Assembly: GCF_014852685.1 (NCBI RefSeq)
Contig: NZ_JACZDF010000002.1
Coordinates: 310,001 to 374,000, forward strand
Origin: Flavimobilis rhizosphaerae
Lineage (GTDB): Bacteria > Actinomycetota > Actinomycetes > Actinomycetales > Cellulomonadaceae
DNA length: 64,000 bases
Direction of reading: 5' to 3'
A model generated the notes under the pieces. It saw nothing but the letters and a program-made list of their open reading frames with translations, ran no database searches and was not told the DNA's origin. The position numbers and the translations under genes were made by a program. Shown here in pieces: positions 1-12,753 of this stretch (its first letter is position 1; each line of letters starts with the position of its first letter).

Positions 1-321
1 TCGAAGACTCCCGCGCTCAAGGGCTCCCCGCAGCGGCGTGGCGTGTGCACCCGCGTGTACACCACCACCCCCAAGAAGCCGAACTCGGCGCTTCGGAAGG
101 TCGCCCGTGTGCGCCTCTCGAGCCAGATCGAGGTCACCGCGTACATCCCGGGTGTCGGCCACAACCTCCAGGAGCACTCGATCGTGCTCGTGCGCGGCGG
201 TCGTGTGAAGGACCTCCCCGGTGTTCGCTACAAGATCGTCCGTGGCGCGCTCGACACCCAGGGCGTCAAGAACCGCAAGCAGGCGCGCAGCCGCTACGGC
301 GCGAAGAAGGAGAAGGCCTGA
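1..321 (+). CDS. rpsL: 30S ribosomal protein S12, 5' end outside window
   Basis: Decoding-centre protein of the small subunit. The open frame runs from base 1 (reading [14 protein letters not shown]) to a TGA at 319-321, so about 106 C-terminal residues are visible and roughly the first 18 are cut off by the window edge. The conserved stretches [17 protein letters not shown] and [12 protein letters not shown] are the segments where streptomycin-resistance changes occur in this family. The stop overlaps the rpsG start by one base (TGATG), as expected in the str operon. Confidence 0.97.
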   Translation, partial: SKTPALKGSPQRRGVCTRVYTTTPKKPNSALRKVARVRLSSQIEVTAYIPGVGHNLQEHSIVLVRGGRVKDLPGVRYKIVRGALDTQGVKNRKQARSRYGAKKEKA

Positions 322-791
322 TGCCTCGTAAGGGTCCGGCCCCGAAGCGGCCGATCATCGTCGACCCGGTCTACGGATCGCCCGTCGTCACGCAGCTCAT
401 CAACAAGGTTCTCCTCGACGGCAAGAAGACGACGGCCGAGGCCATCGTCTACGGCGCGCTCGAGGGTGTCCGCGCGAAGGTTGACGGCGACCCCGTCGTC
501 GTGCTCAAGCGCGCGCTCGAGAACATCCGTCCGGCGCTCGAGGTCCGCTCGCGCCGCGTCGGTGGTGCGACCTACCAGGTCCCCGTCGAGGTCCGCCCGA
601 CGCGTCAGACGACGCTCGCGCTCCGTTGGCTCACCGACTTCTCGCGCGCCCGTCGCGAGAAGACGATGACCGAGCGCCTCATGAACGAGATCCTCGACGC
701 CTCGAACGGCCTCGGCGCCGCGGTCAAGCGACGCGAGGACATGCACAAGATGGCGGAGTCCAACAGGGCGTTCGCGCACTACCGCTGGTGA
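321..791 (+). CDS. rpsG: 30S ribosomal protein S7
   Basis: Primary 16S rRNA-binding protein that nucleates assembly of the small-subunit head. The 156 residues match the normal family length. It starts [12 protein letters not shown] and ends AFAHYRW, typical of actinobacterial S7. The ATG at 321 shares one base with the rpsL stop, so translation is probably coupled. S7 is the classic autoregulator of the str operon in E. coli; no matching binding site was identified here. Confidence 0.98.
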   Translation: MPRKGPAPKRPIIVDPVYGSPVVTQLINKVLLDGKKTTAEAIVYGALEGVRAKVDGDPVVVLKRALENIRPALEVRSRRVGGATYQVPVEVRPTRQTTLALRWLTDFSRARREKTMTERLMNEILDASNGLGAAVKRREDMHKMAESNRAFAHYRW

Positions 792-799
792 TTCCCGTG

Positions 800-826
800 A
801 GGCGCCCCGGACAACCCGGGGCGCCT
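800..826 (+). other. intercistronic hairpin, rpsG-fusA
   Basis: An 11-bp perfect GC-rich stem (AGGCGCCCCGG paired with CCGGGGCGCCT) with a 5-base loop lies just after rpsG. No T run follows, so it is more likely an mRNA-processing or stability element or a weak attenuator than a full terminator. Confidence 0.5.
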
Positions 827-884
827 CCGGCACGCGGGCTCGCGCCCGTTCGACGTCGACCTCCCACCACTAAGGGGAAAACTC

Positions 885-2987
<2,103 letters not shown>

Positions 2988-3053
2988 GTCCCCACAGGTC
3001 GACCAGCAAGTTCCAACCAATCAACCTGTAGCGACCCGCACGCCCGGCAGATG

Positions 3054-3073
3054 CTCGCCCCGCGAGGGGCGAG
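3054..3073 (+). other. small hairpin in the fusA-tuf spacer
   Basis: An 8-bp stem (CTCGCCCC / GGGGCGAG) with loop GCGA lies in the 132-base gap before tuf. It lacks a T run. Its role is unknown; it could be a processing site that lets tuf mRNA accumulate separately. Confidence 0.35.
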
Positions 3074-3119
3074 GACCTGCATCGTTCGGCACAACTACCC
3101 AAGTCCCAGGAGGACCCCA

Positions 3120-4316
3120 GTGGCGAAGGCCAAGTTCGAGCGGAGCAAGCCGCACGTCAACATCGGCACCATCGGTCACGTCGACCACGGCAAGACGACG
3201 CTGACGGCTGCGATCTCGAAGACGCTCGCGGACACGTTCCCCGACCTGCCCGCGAACACGCAGCGGAACTTCGACGAGATCGACAAGGCTCCCGAAGAGA
3301 AGCAGCGCGGCATCACGATCAACATCTCGCACATTGAGTACGAGACGCCCAAGCGTCACTACGCGCACGTCGACGCGCCGGGTCACGCTGACTACATCAA
3401 GAACATGATCACGGGTGCGGCGCAGATGGACGGCGCGATCCTCGTCGTCGCCGCGACCGACGGTCCGATGGCCCAGACGCGTGAGCACGTCCTGCTCGCG
3501 CGCCAGGTCGGCGTTCCCTACCTCCTCGTCGCGCTCAACAAGTCCGACATGGTCGACGACGAGGAGATCCTCGAGCTCGTCGAGATGGAGGTGCGTGAGC
3601 TCCTTTCGTCGCAGGGCTTCCCCGGCGACGACGCTCCCGTCGTCCGCGTCTCGGGCCTCAAGGCTCTCGAGGGCGACCCCGAGTGGGCGGCGAAGATCGT
3701 CGAGCTCATGGAGGCTGTGGACGAGAACGTTCCCGACCCCGTCCGTGACCTCGACAAGCCCTTCCTCATGCCGATCGAGGACGTCTTCACGATCACCGGT
3801 CGTGGCACGGTCGTCACCGGCAAGGTTGACCGCGGCACGCTCGACGTCAACACCGAGGTCGAGATCGTCGGTATCCGTCCGGTCCAGAAGACCACGGTCA
3901 CGGGCATCGAGACGTTCCACAAGCAGATGGACCAGGCTCAGGCCGGTGACAACACTGGTCTCCTCCTGCGTGGCATCAAGCGTGAGGACGTCGAGCGCGG
4001 CCAGGTCGTCGTCAAGCCGGGCTCGATCACGCCGCACACCGAGTTCGAGGCGCGTGTCTACATCCTCGCGAAGGACGAGGGTGGCCGTCACAACCCGTTC
4101 TACTCGAACTACCGCCCGCAGTTCTACTTCCGCACGACGGACGTCACGGGTGTCATCACGCTGCCCGAGGGCACCGAGATGGTCATGCCCGGTGACAACA
4201 CCGAGATGACGGTCACGCTCATCCAGCCCATCGCGATGGACGAGGGCCTCGGCTTCGCCATCCGCGAGGGTGGCCGCACGGTCGGCTCGGGCCAGGTCAC
4301 GAAGATCCTCAAGTGA
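3120..4316 (+). CDS. tuf: Translation elongation factor Tu
   Basis: GTPase that delivers aminoacyl-tRNA to the ribosome. It is 398 residues long, normal for actinobacterial EF-Tu, with GHVDHGKT (residues 19-26), [13 protein letters not shown] and NKSDM motifs. GTG at 3120 is chosen because it is preceded by CCAGGAGGACCCCA, a strong ribosome-binding site, and gives the canonical N-terminus [20 protein letters not shown]. It is the last gene of the str operon, with a terminator about 40 bases downstream. Confidence 0.98.
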   Translation: MAKAKFERSKPHVNIGTIGHVDHGKTTLTAAISKTLADTFPDLPANTQRNFDEIDKAPEEKQRGITINISHIEYETPKRHYAHVDAPGHADYIKNMITGAAQMDGAILVVAATDGPMAQTREHVLLARQVGVPYLLVALNKSDMVDDEEILELVEMEVRELLSSQGFPGDDAPVVRVSGLKALEGDPEWAAKIVELMEAVDENVPDPVRDLDKPFLMPIEDVFTITGRGTVVTGKVDRGTLDVNTEVEIVGIRPVQKTTVTGIETFHKQMDQAQAGDNTGLLLRGIKREDVERGQVVVKPGSITPHTEFEARVYILAKDEGGRHNPFYSNYRPQFYFRTTDVTGVITLPEGTEMVMPGDNTEMTVTLIQPIAMDEGLGFAIREGGRTVGSGQVTKILK

Positions 4317-4358
4317 TCATCTGATCCTCGGTCCGCGGCTCGCGTGAGCTGCACCTCA

Positions 4359-4397
4359 GCAAGGCCCGGTCCCCGTCCGCGGGGGGCCGGGCCTTGC
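4359..4397 (+). terminator. Rho-independent terminator after tuf
   Basis: A 14-15 bp GC-rich stem (left arm starts GCAAGGCCCGG, right arm ends CCGGGCCTTGC) with a short loop, followed by the weakly T-rich stretch TGCGTTCTCGCTCC. It marks the end of the str operon. Confidence 0.8.
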
Positions 4398-4805
4398 TGC
4401 GTTCTCGCTCCATGCTCGGTCCGGCCTGTTCCGGATGCCGGCGGGGGAGGGGTGGGACGCAGGTCACGGACGCCAGGGTTTGTGCACGCGAGGGGTCTCG
4501 TGGCAGGATGGTCAAGTTGCCTGTCACGGGCGCGCTCATTCAAGTGTCGAACAGTGTGTTGATCCGCGGGTCCGTCCCGTGAGGTGGACTCTCTGTGCGC
4601 ACAGATCGAATGCCCCTCACGGTGAGCGCCTGACAGGCTGCCGAACGTCGTGACGTCTCGGTGATCGCCTGGCGAGAACCGGAACGACACACCCACCGGC
4701 CCGATCCCTCAGGGGAGAGCGTGACCGTGTGTGCCGCGCAAAGCGACACGCCCGAGCGCGTGGGTCGGACATCCTGCAGTTCTAGAGAGAGAGTCAGACG
4801 ACGCC
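4398..4805 (+). promoter_or_regulatory. S10 operon upstream region and leader
   Basis: About 400 bases between the tuf terminator and rpsJ contain no convincing gene, so the S10 promoter and leader must lie here. One candidate is TTGTGC (4480-4485), an 18-base spacer, then CAGGAT (4504-4509), which would give a leader near 290 bases. The match is only fair. The segment ends with a purine-rich ribosome-binding region (AGAGAGAGAGTCAG). No recognised S10-leader fold for L4 binding was identified. Confidence 0.4.
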
Positions 4806-5114
4806 ATGGCGGGACAGAAGATCCGCATCCGGCTCAAGTCCTACGACCACGAGGTCATCGACAGCTCGGCGCGCAAGATCGTCGACACGGTGGTCCGCGC
4901 TGGTGCAACGGTCGTGGGTCCGGTGCCGCTGCCGACGGAGAAGAACGTTTTCTGCGTCATCCGGTCGCCTCACAAGTACAAGGACAGCCGCGAGCACTTC
5001 GAGATGCGCACGCACAAGCGCCTTATCGACATCATCGATCCCACGCCGAAGGCCGTCGACTCGCTCATGCGTCTCGACCTGCCTGCGGACGTGAACATCG
5101 AGATCAAGCTCTGA
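4806..5114 (+). CDS. rpsJ: 30S ribosomal protein S10
   Basis: Small-subunit head protein; in E. coli it also acts as NusE in antitermination. The 102 residues match the family. It starts [19 protein letters not shown] and contains GPVPLPTEK and RTHKRLIDI. It is the first gene of the S10 operon. The ATG at 4806 is preferred over upstream in-frame codons because it restores the usual S10 N-terminus. Confidence 0.98.
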   Translation: MAGQKIRIRLKSYDHEVIDSSARKIVDTVVRAGATVVGPVPLPTEKNVFCVIRSPHKYKDSREHFEMRTHKRLIDIIDPTPKAVDSLMRLDLPADVNIEIKL

Positions 5115-5131
5115 GCGGAAGGAGACAGACT

Positions 5132-5788
5132 ATGACCGCTCAGAACGACCGCCCCGTGAAGGCGGTGCTCGGCACGAAGCTCGGCATGACCCAGGTGTGG
5201 GACGAGTCGGGCCGAGTTGTGCCCGTCACCGTCGTGCGCGTCGGTGCCAACGTCGTGACGCAGATCCGCTCGATCGAGAACGATGGCTACACGGCCGTCC
5301 AGCTCGCCACGGGCCAGATCGACCCGCGCAAGGTCACCAAGCCCCTCAAGGGCCACTTCGAGAAGGCGGGTGTCACGCCGCGCCGTCACCTCGTCGAGGT
5401 CCGCACGTCCGACGCTGCCGAGTACGCGCTCGGCCAGGAGATCAACGCGGAGGCCTTCGAGGCCGGCGCGAAGGTCGACGTCGTCGGCACGACCAAGGGC
5501 AAGGGCTTTGCCGGTGTCATGAAGCGCCACGGCTTCGCCGGCGTGAGCGCCTCGCACGGTGCACACCGCAACCACCGCAAGCCCGGCTCCATCGGTGGCG
5601 CCTCGACGCCCGGTCGCGTCTTCCGCGGCCAGCGGATGGCCGGCCGCATGGGCAACGAGCGCCAGACCACCCAGAACCTGACCGTCTTCGCGGTCGACGC
5701 TGAGAAGGGCCTGCTGCTCGTCAAGGGCGCAGTTCCCGGCCCCAAGGGCGGCGTCGTCCTCGTGCGTAGCGCCGTGAAGGGAGCGTGA
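5132..5788 (+). CDS. rplC: 50S ribosomal protein L3
   Basis: Early 23S rRNA-binding assembly protein whose loop reaches the peptidyl-transferase centre. It has 218 residues, with [14 protein letters not shown] near the N-terminus and the loop motif [19 protein letters not shown]. The ATG at 5132 is preceded by GCGGAAGGAGACAG, a strong ribosome-binding site 18 bases after the rpsJ stop. Confidence 0.97.
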   Translation: MTAQNDRPVKAVLGTKLGMTQVWDESGRVVPVTVVRVGANVVTQIRSIENDGYTAVQLATGQIDPRKVTKPLKGHFEKAGVTPRRHLVEVRTSDAAEYALGQEINAEAFEAGAKVDVVGTTKGKGFAGVMKRHGFAGVSASHGAHRNHRKPGSIGGASTPGRVFRGQRMAGRMGNERQTTQNLTVFAVDAEKGLLLVKGAVPGPKGGVVLVRSAVKGA

Positions 5789-5796
5789 CCGCAATC

Positions 5797-6492
5797 ATGG
5801 CTGACACGCTGACCGTCGACGTCATCGACCCGACGGGCAAGAAGGCCGGCACCGCCGAGCTTCCTGCCGAGGTGTTCGACGTCCAGACGAACGTCCCGCT
5901 CATCCACCAGGTCGTCGTCGCCCAGCGCGCTGCTGCGCGCCAGGGCACGGCCGACACCAAGACCCGTGCTGAGGTCTCCGGTGGTGGGCGCAAGCCGTAC
6001 AAGCAGAAGGGCACCGGTCGTGCCCGCCAGGGATCGACCCGCGCGCCGCAGTTCGCCGGCGGTGGCGTCGTCCACGGCCCGACGCCGCGTGACTACACGC
6101 AGCGCACCCCCAAGAAGATGAAGGCCGCTGCTCTCCGTGGCGCCCTCTCGGACCGCGCCCGTCACGGTCGCGTCCACGTCGTCACCGGCTTCGGCATCGA
6201 CGGCGCGCCGTCGACGAGCTCGGCGCTCAAGGTCCTCGCGGGCTTCTCCGAGCGCAAGAACGTCCTCGTCGTGCTCGAGCGTGGCGACGAGCTCACGGTG
6301 AAGTCGCTCCGGAACGCCCCGCAGGTGCACCTCCTGGTCGCTGACCAGCTCAACACCTACGACGTGCTCATCTCGGACGACATCGTCTTCACCCAGGGCG
6401 CACTCGAGGCGTTCCTGGCCGGGCCGACCACCGGACGTTCCGCCACGGCTGTGGCCTCGTCCGCCGAGATCGCCGAGGAGGACGCCAAGTGA
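5797..6492 (+). CDS. rplD: 50S ribosomal protein L4
   Basis: L4 lines the exit tunnel and is the S10-operon autoregulator in E. coli. The ATG at 5797 gives 231 residues starting [11 protein letters not shown]; an in-frame GTG at 5785 is possible. The tunnel-loop region [19 protein letters not shown] is well conserved. The C-terminus carries a short acidic extension (EIAEEDAK). The stop overlaps the rplW start by four bases (GTGA). Confidence 0.95.
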   Translation: MADTLTVDVIDPTGKKAGTAELPAEVFDVQTNVPLIHQVVVAQRAAARQGTADTKTRAEVSGGGRKPYKQKGTGRARQGSTRAPQFAGGGVVHGPTPRDYTQRTPKKMKAAALRGALSDRARHGRVHVVTGFGIDGAPSTSSALKVLAGFSERKNVLVVLERGDELTVKSLRNAPQVHLLVADQLNTYDVLISDDIVFTQGALEAFLAGPTTGRSATAVASSAEIAEEDAK

Positions 6493-6791
6493 GCGCTCTG
6501 CAGAAGAACCCGCGCGACATCCTGATCGCGCCGGTCGTCTCCGAGAAGAGCTACGGGCTCCTCGACGAGGGTAAGTACACCTTCGTCGTGGCTCCCGACG
6601 CCAACCGTGCCGAGATCAAGATCGCCATCGAGAAGGTCTTCGGGGTCAAGGTCGAGTCGGTGAACACGATCAACCGCAAGGGGAAGTCGCGTCGCACCCG
6701 CTTCGGCATCGGTAAGCGCAAGGACACGAAGCGCGCGATCGTCACCCTCCGCGAGGGCTCGATCGACATCTTCGGCGGCCCGGTCGGCTGA
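6489..6791 (+). CDS. rplW: 50S ribosomal protein L23
   Basis: Binds 23S rRNA at the exit of the tunnel and forms the docking site for trigger factor and SRP. It has 100 residues, with the expected motifs [11 protein letters not shown] and [20 protein letters not shown]. The GTG start at 6489 overlaps the rplD stop (GTGA), indicating translational coupling. Confidence 0.97.
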   Translation: MSALQKNPRDILIAPVVSEKSYGLLDEGKYTFVVAPDANRAEIKIAIEKVFGVKVESVNTINRKGKSRRTRFGIGKRKDTKRAIVTLREGSIDIFGGPVG

Positions 6792-6825
6792 CGCCGGTCG
6801 AACAGCAGATTGAGGACAAGTTCCC

Positions 6826-7662
<837 letters not shown>

Positions 7663-7676
7663 TAGGAGCCTGACAG

Positions 7677-7958
7677 ATGCCACGCAGCCTGAAGAAGGGT
7701 CCTTTCGTCGACGGACACCTTCAGAAGAAGGTCGATGTCCAGAACGAGGCCGGGACGAAGAACGTCATCAAGACGTGGTCCCGCCGGTCGGTCATCACGC
7801 CCGACTTCCTCGGTCACACCTTCGCCGTTCACGACGGTCGCAAGCACGTCCCGGTGTTCGTCACCGAGTCGATGGTCGGCCACAAGCTGGGCGAGTTCGC
7901 CCCCACGCGCACCTTCAAGGGGCACGTGAAGGATGACAAGAAGGGTAGAAGGCGATGA
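7677..7958 (+). CDS. rpsS: 30S ribosomal protein S19
   Basis: Small-subunit head protein that contacts S13 and the A-site tRNA region. It has 93 residues, starting [12 protein letters not shown] and containing [22 protein letters not shown] in shortened view. A GATAGGAGCC ribosome-binding site precedes the ATG. The stop overlaps rplV by four bases (ATGA). Confidence 0.97.
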   Translation: MPRSLKKGPFVDGHLQKKVDVQNEAGTKNVIKTWSRRSVITPDFLGHTFAVHDGRKHVPVFVTESMVGHKLGEFAPTRTFKGHVKDDKKGRRR

Positions 7959-8362
7959 GCGCAGTCGCTGACAAGCGCACCCGGCGGGACAACCTGCTCG
8001 GCGATGCCGCGGGAGACTTCGCGATCGCCCGGTTCGTTCGCGCCACCCCCCAGAAGGTCCGTCGTGTTGCCGACCTCGTCCGCGGCCAGTCCGTGACCGA
8101 CGCGGTCCTCACGCTGACCTACGCCCCGCAGGCCGCTGCGGACGACGTGCTCAAGGTCGTCCAGTCGGCTGCCGCCAACGCGGTCAACAACGGCGGTCTC
8201 GTTCGCGAGTCGCTCGTCGTCACGCAGATCCTCGTCGACGAGGGCCCGACGCTCAAGCGTTTCCGCCCCCGTGCGCAGGGACGTGCCGGCCGCATCCTCA
8301 AGCGGACGAGCCACATCACCGTGGTCGTCGAGCCGCGTGACCTGAAGGGAAGTGCCCGCTAG
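7955..8362 (+). CDS. rplV: 50S ribosomal protein L22
   Basis: Its beta-hairpin lines the exit tunnel and is the site of macrolide-resistance changes. The 135 residues include the conserved segment [20 protein letters not shown] and the hairpin-tip region [13 protein letters not shown]. The start overlaps rpsS (ATGA) and the TAG stop shares one base with the rpsC GTG, so the three genes are probably translated together. Confidence 0.97.
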   Translation: MSAVADKRTRRDNLLGDAAGDFAIARFVRATPQKVRRVADLVRGQSVTDAVLTLTYAPQAAADDVLKVVQSAAANAVNNGGLVRESLVVTQILVDEGPTLKRFRPRAQGRAGRILKRTSHITVVVEPRDLKGSAR

Positions 8363-9177
8363 TGGGACAGAAGATTCACCCGCTGGGGTACCGACTCGGC
8401 ATTACCACCGACCACCGGTCGCGTTGGTTCGCCGACTCGACGAAGCCCGGTCAGCGGTACCGCGACTACGTCCGCGAGGACGTCCAGATCCGCAAGCTCA
8501 TGTCCCAGGGACTCGAGCGCGCGGGTATCTCCAAGGTCGAGATCGAGCGCACCCGTGACCGCGTCCGCGTGGACATCCACACGGCGCGCCCGGGCATTGT
8601 CATCGGTCGCCGTGGCGCCGAGGCCGACCGCATCCGCGGCGAGCTCGAGAAGCTCACGGGCAAGCAGGTCCAGCTCAACATCCTCGAGGTGAAGAACGCC
8701 GAGATCGACGCGCAGCTCGTCGCTCAGGGCATCGCGGAGCAGCTTGCTTCCCGCGTCTCCTTCCGTCGTGCGATGCGCAAGGGCATGCAGTCCGCGCAGC
8801 GCGCCGGCGCCAAGGGCATCCGTGTCCAGTGCTCCGGCCGCCTCGGCGGCGCCGAGATGAGCCGTTCGGAGTTCTACCGCGAGGGTCGTGTGCCGCTGCA
8901 CACGCTGCGCGCGAACATCGACTACGGCTTCTTCGAGGCCCGCACCACCTTTGGTCGCATCGGCGTCAAGGTGTGGATCTACAAGGGCGACATGACGGAG
9001 AAGGAGTTCGCTCGCGAGCAGGCCTCCCAGGCCCCGCGCGGCCGTGGTGGCCGTGGCGAGCGTCCCGCCCGTGGTGGTCGTCGTCAGGAGCGTCCGGCTG
9101 TCGCCGACGCCCCCGTCTCGGCCGAGGCCCCCGCCCAGGAGGCGCCCGCGGCCGCTGAGTCCGGAACGGAGGCCTGA
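8362..9177 (+). CDS. rpsC: 30S ribosomal protein S3, with Arg/Gly-rich tail
   Basis: Mediates mRNA entry and helicase activity with S4 and S5. The first about 215 residues are standard: [14 protein letters not shown], then a KH domain with [15 protein letters not shown], and [17 protein letters not shown]. After this comes a tail of about 50 residues, rich in Arg/Gly ([17 protein letters not shown]) and then Ala/Glu/Pro. Tails of this kind vary among actinobacteria. The total is 271 residues. GTG at 8362 overlaps the rplV stop. Confidence 0.97.
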   Translation: MGQKIHPLGYRLGITTDHRSRWFADSTKPGQRYRDYVREDVQIRKLMSQGLERAGISKVEIERTRDRVRVDIHTARPGIVIGRRGAEADRIRGELEKLTGKQVQLNILEVKNAEIDAQLVAQGIAEQLASRVSFRRAMRKGMQSAQRAGAKGIRVQCSGRLGGAEMSRSEFYREGRVPLHTLRANIDYGFFEARTTFGRIGVKVWIYKGDMTEKEFAREQASQAPRGRGGRGERPARGGRRQERPAVADAPVSAEAPAQEAPAAAESGTEA

Positions 9178-9179
9178 GC

Positions 9180-9599
9180 ATGCTGATCCCGCGCAGGCTC
9201 AAGCACCGCAAGCAGCACCACCCGAGCCGCTCGGGTGCTGCCAAGGGCGGTACCCAGATCGCGTTCGGCGAGTACGGCATCCAGGCCCTGGAGCCCGCCT
9301 ACGTGACCAACCGTCAGATCGAGTCCGCTCGTATCGCGATGACGCGTCACATCAAGCGTGGTGGAAAGGTGTGGATCAACATCTACCCCGACCGCCCGCT
9401 GACGAAGAAGCCCGCCGAGACCCGCATGGGTTCCGGTAAGGGTTCGCCCGAGTGGTGGATCGCCAACGTCAAGCCCGGCCGCATCGTCTTCGAGCTGGCT
9501 GGCGTCGACGAGGAGCTGGCCCGCGAGGCCATGCGCCGTGCGATGCACAAGCTCCCGATGAAGTGCCGTTTCGTGGTGCGCGAGGGTGGTGTCAACTGA
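9180..9599 (+). CDS. rplP: 50S ribosomal protein L16
   Basis: Large-subunit protein organising the A-site tRNA elbow region. It has 139 residues, starting [15 protein letters not shown], with the conserved [17 protein letters not shown] and the methylated-Arg region around [13 protein letters not shown]. It starts two bases after rpsC ends and overlaps rpmC by one base (TGATG). Confidence 0.97.
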   Translation: MLIPRRLKHRKQHHPSRSGAAKGGTQIAFGEYGIQALEPAYVTNRQIESARIAMTRHIKRGGKVWINIYPDRPLTKKPAETRMGSGKGSPEWWIANVKPGRIVFELAGVDEELAREAMRRAMHKLPMKCRFVVREGGVN

Positions 9600-9838
9600 T
9601 GGCTGTCGGTAGCAAGGACCTGGCCACGACCGAGCTGGACGCTATGACCGACGAGGCGCTCGCCGCCGAGCTGGACAAGGCGAAGCAGGAGCTCTTCAAC
9701 CTGCGGTTCCAGTCCGCGACGGGGCAGCTCGAGTCCCACGGCCGCCTCAAGGCGGTCCGCCGTGACATCGCTCGGATCTACACGATCCTCCGTGAGCGTG
9801 AGCTCGGCATCCGTACCGCCCCGAGCGTGAGTGAGTGA
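9599..9838 (+). CDS. rpmC: 50S ribosomal protein L29
   Basis: Small helical protein near the tunnel exit. It has 79 residues with the family signature [14 protein letters not shown] and [14 protein letters not shown]. The N-terminus is slightly extended ([16 protein letters not shown]). The ATG at 9599 shares a base with the rplP stop. Confidence 0.96.
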   Translation: MAVGSKDLATTELDAMTDEALAAELDKAKQELFNLRFQSATGQLESHGRLKAVRRDIARIYTILRERELGIRTAPSVSE

Positions 9839-9846
9839 AGGCTGAG

Positions 9847-10119
9847 ATGAGCGAGAACACCACCGACGCGCGCAACCAGCGCAAGACCCGTCGCGGCTAC
9901 GTCGTGTCCGACAAGATGGACAAGACCGTCGTCGTCGAGGTCGAGGACCGCGTCAAGCACCCGCTCTACGGCAAGGTCATCCGCCGTTCGAGCAAGGTCA
10001 AGGCCCACGACGAGCAGAACTCGGCGGGCATCGGCGACCTGGTCGTCATCATGGAGACTCGTCCGCTGTCCGCCTCGAAGAGGTGGCGTCTGGTCGAGAT
10101 CGTGGAGAAGGCCAAGTAG
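9847..10119 (+). CDS. rpsQ: 30S ribosomal protein S17
   Basis: 16S rRNA-binding assembly protein. The ATG at 9847 gives 90 residues ([19 protein letters not shown]) and has a GAAGG site 5 bases upstream; an in-frame GTG at 9835, overlapping the rpmC stop, would add four residues. Conserved [19 protein letters not shown] is present. It is the last gene before a long hairpin that separates the S10 and spc gene blocks. Confidence 0.95.
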   Translation: MSENTTDARNQRKTRRGYVVSDKMDKTVVVEVEDRVKHPLYGKVIRRSSKVKAHDEQNSAGIGDLVVIMETRPLSASKRWRLVEIVEKAK

Positions 10120-10129
10120 CACGTCTGAC

Positions 10130-10175
10130 GGCGAAGCGGGGTCTGCCTCCGCAAGGAGGTAGACTCCGCTTCGCC
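10130..10175 (+). terminator. long GCAA-capped hairpin between rpsQ and rplN
   Basis: A 21-bp stem (10130-10150 paired with 10155-10175, with two G-U-type mismatches) is closed by a GCAA loop of GNRA type. The arms begin GGCGAAGCGG and end CCGCTTCGCC. It lies 10 bases after rpsQ. There is no clear T run, so it may be an attenuator, a partial terminator or an RNase processing site between the S10 and spc operons. Confidence 0.7.
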
Positions 10176-10246
10176 GCAGCATTGGAAAGTATCCGTTCGG
10201 CAAGGCTCGCAGCGCGAGAACCAGCTCGACGACAGGAGTTCACTAC

Positions 10247-10615
10247 ATGATCCAGCAGGAGTCGCGACTTCGTGTCGCCGACAACACGGGCGCCAAGGAG
10301 ATCCTTTGCATCCGTGTTCTCGGTGGTTCGGGCCGTCGCTACGCCGGAATCGGCGACACCATCGTCGCAACCGTCAAGGACGCGATCCCTGGCGGCAACG
10401 TCAAGAAGGGTGACGTGGTCAAGGCCGTCGTCGTCCGCACCGTCAAGGAGCGCCGCCGCGCCGACGGTTCCTACATCAAGTTCGACGAGAACGCGGCCGT
10501 GATCCTCAAGAACGACGGGGAGCCGCGCGGCACGCGCATCTTCGGTCCCGTCGGGCGTGAGCTGCGCGACAAGCGCTTCATGAAGATCATCTCGCTCGCA
10601 CCGGAGGTGATCTGA
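10247..10615 (+). CDS. rplN: 50S ribosomal protein L14
   Basis: Inter-subunit bridge protein that also binds the silencing factor RsfS in bacteria. It has 122 residues, starting [19 protein letters not shown], with conserved AVIVRTVKE-like and [23 protein letters not shown] regions. It is preceded by a CGACAGGAG ribosome-binding site and a 127-base gap, so it is the first gene of the spc block. Confidence 0.98.
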   Translation: MIQQESRLRVADNTGAKEILCIRVLGGSGRRYAGIGDTIVATVKDAIPGGNVKKGDVVKAVVVRTVKERRRADGSYIKFDENAAVILKNDGEPRGTRIFGPVGRELRDKRFMKIISLAPEVI

Positions 10616-10616
10616 C

Positions 10617-10967
10617 ATGGCGCAGATCAAGAAGGGCGACCAGGTCGTCGTCATCGCCGGCAAGGACAAGGGCCTCACGGGCCGCGTCCTCGAGGTCCTC
10701 AAGGACGCTGACCGCGTCATCGTCGAGGGCGTCGGCGTCGTCACGAAGCACACCAAGGCCGGCCAGAGCCAGCGCGGTGCGTCGACGGGCGGCATCGAGC
10801 GTGTCGAGGCCCCGATCCACATCTCGAACGTGCAGTACTACGACGCTGACGCCAAGCGCGGCAAGCGCCTGGGCAGCCGTACGGAGCAGGTCGAGCGCGA
10901 CGGTCGCACCAAGACCGTCCGCGTCCGCGTGACCCGTGGCCACGGCGACGCTGAGAAGGACATCTGA
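10617..10967 (+). CDS. rplX: 50S ribosomal protein L24
   Basis: Assembly-initiator protein with a KOW motif. It has 116 residues; [20 protein letters not shown] is the KOW region. ATG at 10617 lies one base after the rplN stop, and the rplX stop overlaps rplE by one base (TGATG). Confidence 0.97.
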   Translation: MAQIKKGDQVVVIAGKDKGLTGRVLEVLKDADRVIVEGVGVVTKHTKAGQSQRGASTGGIERVEAPIHISNVQYYDADAKRGKRLGSRTEQVERDGRTKTVRVRVTRGHGDAEKDI

Positions 10968-11530
10968 TGAGCACCGAGACCACCACGAAGCCGCGTCTCA
11001 AGGCGCGCTACGCCGCTGAGATCGTCCCTGCGCTGCAGGAGCAGTTCTCCTACGGCAACGTCAACGAGGTCCCGCGTCTGACCAAGATCGTGGTCAACAT
11101 GGGTGTCGGCGACGCTGCGAAGGACTCGAAGCTCATCGAGGGCGCCATCCGCGACCTCACGCTCATCACGGGCCAGAAGCCCCAGGTGACGAAGGCGCGC
11201 AAGTCGATCGCGCAGTTCAAGCTCCGTGAGGGCATGCCGATCGGTGCGCACGCGACGCTCCGCGGCGACCGCATGTGGGAGTTTGCCGACCGCCTGCTCT
11301 CGGTTGCGCTCCCGCGCATCCGTGACTTCCGCGGCCTCTCGCCGAAGCAGTTCGACGGCAACGGCAACTACACGTTCGGCCTCACCGAGCAGTCGATGTT
11401 CTACGAGATCGACCCGGACGCGATCGACCGCGTCCGTGGCATGGACATCACCGTCGTGACGACCGCGAAGACCGACGACGAGGGCCGTGCGCTCCTCCGT
11501 CAGCTCGGCTTCCCGTTCAAGGAGAACTGA
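10967..11530 (+). CDS. rplE: 50S ribosomal protein L5
   Basis: 5S rRNA-binding protein of the central protuberance. It has 187 residues with conserved [27 protein letters not shown] and [17 protein letters not shown]. The start overlaps the rplX stop. The terminal FPFKEN is typical of actinobacterial L5. Confidence 0.97.
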   Translation: MSTETTTKPRLKARYAAEIVPALQEQFSYGNVNEVPRLTKIVVNMGVGDAAKDSKLIEGAIRDLTLITGQKPQVTKARKSIAQFKLREGMPIGAHATLRGDRMWEFADRLLSVALPRIRDFRGLSPKQFDGNGNYTFGLTEQSMFYEIDPDAIDRVRGMDITVVTTAKTDDEGRALLRQLGFPFKEN

Positions 11531-11531
11531 C

Positions 11532-11717
11532 ATGGCTAAGAAGGCCCTCATCAACAAGGCGGCCGCCAAGCCCAAGTTCGGTGTCCGCGCCTACACCCGG
11601 TGCCAGAAGTGCGGTCGTCCGCGCTCGGTGTACCGCAAGTTCGGTCTCTGCCGCGTGTGCGTCCGTGAGATGGCCCACCGTGGCGAGCTCCCGGGCGTCA
11701 CGAAGAGCAGCTGGTAA
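11532..11717 (+). CDS. rpsN: 30S ribosomal protein S14, zinc-binding type Z
   Basis: The short 61-residue form of S14. Four cysteines (C24, C27, C40, C43; motifs CQKC and CRVC) form a zinc ribbon. This is the C+ paralog. Many actinobacteria carry a second, zinc-free S14 elsewhere for zinc limitation; none is in this window. It begins one base after rplE. Confidence 0.97.
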   Translation: MAKKALINKAAAKPKFGVRAYTRCQKCGRPRSVYRKFGLCRVCVREMAHRGELPGVTKSSW

Positions 11718-11792
11718 CAACTACGTCGCAGGTCCGTGCCGGCGCCAACGCGCGGCGGCTCGGATACCCCGACGAGGAAGGGCTACAGCCCA

Positions 11793-12191
11793 ATGACGAT
11801 GACTGACCCCATCGCAGACATGCTGACGCGTCTGCGTAACGCAAACCGGGCTCAGCACGACACGGTCTCCATGCCGTACTCGAAGCTGAAGTCGAACATT
11901 GCCGAGATCCTCAAGCGCGAGGGCTACATCTCGGGCTGGAACGTCGAGGCGGCCGCAGTCGGCCAGACCCTGACGATCGAGCTGAAGTACTCGCAGTCGC
12001 GCGAGCGCGCCCTCTCGGGCGTCCGCCGGGTCTCCAAGCCCGGCCTCCGCGTCTACGCGAAGTCCACCAACCTGCCGAAGGTCCTCGGCGGTCTGGGCGT
12101 GGCGATCCTCTCCACGTCCTCGGGCCTCCTCACGGACAAGCAGGCCGCAGAGAAGGGCGTGGGTGGGGAAGTCCTCGCCTACGTCTGGTAA
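11793..12191 (+). CDS. rpsH: 30S ribosomal protein S8
   Basis: Central-domain 16S rRNA-binding protein; in E. coli it represses the spc operon by binding mRNA near rplE. It has 132 residues, starting [20 protein letters not shown] and ending GGEVLAYVW. The ATG at 11793 is preceded by GACGAGGAAGGGC, a strong ribosome-binding site. The spacer of 75 bases after rpsN holds no gene. Confidence 0.97.
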   Translation: MTMTDPIADMLTRLRNANRAQHDTVSMPYSKLKSNIAEILKREGYISGWNVEAAAVGQTLTIELKYSQSRERALSGVRRVSKPGLRVYAKSTNLPKVLGGLGVAILSTSSGLLTDKQAAEKGVGGEVLAYVW

Positions 12192-12211
12192 TCGGGAGAG
12201 GAGAGAAAACC

Positions 12212-12751
12212 ATGTCTCGCATCGGTAAGATCCCCGTCCCGGTCCCGGCCGGAGTGGACGTCACCATCAGCGGTGCCCTCGTGACCGTCAAGGGCCCCAA
12301 GGGCTCCCTCGAGCACGTCGTCCCCGCCCAGCTCGAGGTCGCGCGCGACGAGGACGGCGCGATCGTCGTCACCCGTCGTGAGGACGACCGTGAGTCGCGC
12401 GCGCTCCACGGACTCACGCGCACGCTCATCGCGAACGTCGTCGTCGGCGTGACCGAGGGCTACGAGAAGAAGCTCGAGATCGTCGGCACGGGTTACCGCG
12501 TCGCGGCCAAGGGCTCGGACCTCGAGTTCGCACTCGGGTTCAGCCACCCGGTCGTCGTCTCGGCGCCCGAGGGCATCACGTTCGCGGTCGAGAGCCCCAC
12601 GAAGTTCTCGGTCTCGGGCATCTCGAAGCAGCAGGTCGGCGAGGTCGCGGCGAACATCCGCAAGATCCGCAAGCCCGAGCCGTACAAGGGCAAGGGTGTG
12701 CGCTACGCGGGCGAGAACGTCCGCCGCAAGGCCGGAAAGGCTGGTAAGTGA
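12212..12751 (+). CDS. rplF: 50S ribosomal protein L6
   Basis: Large-subunit protein near the factor-binding site. It has 179 residues, starting [17 protein letters not shown], with the conserved C-terminal motif [33 protein letters not shown] ribosome-binding site precedes the ATG. Confidence 0.97.
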   Translation: MSRIGKIPVPVPAGVDVTISGALVTVKGPKGSLEHVVPAQLEVARDEDGAIVVTRREDDRESRALHGLTRTLIANVVVGVTEGYEKKLEIVGTGYRVAAKGSDLEFALGFSHPVVVSAPEGITFAVESPTKFSVSGISKQQVGEVAANIRKIRKPEPYKGKGVRYAGENVRRKAGKAGK

Positions 12752-12753
12752 CC

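Noticed and set aside
4722-4783. Short ORFs in the S10 leader
   Set aside because: Several short frames exist before rpsJ, but none combines a good ribosome-binding site with distinctive composition.
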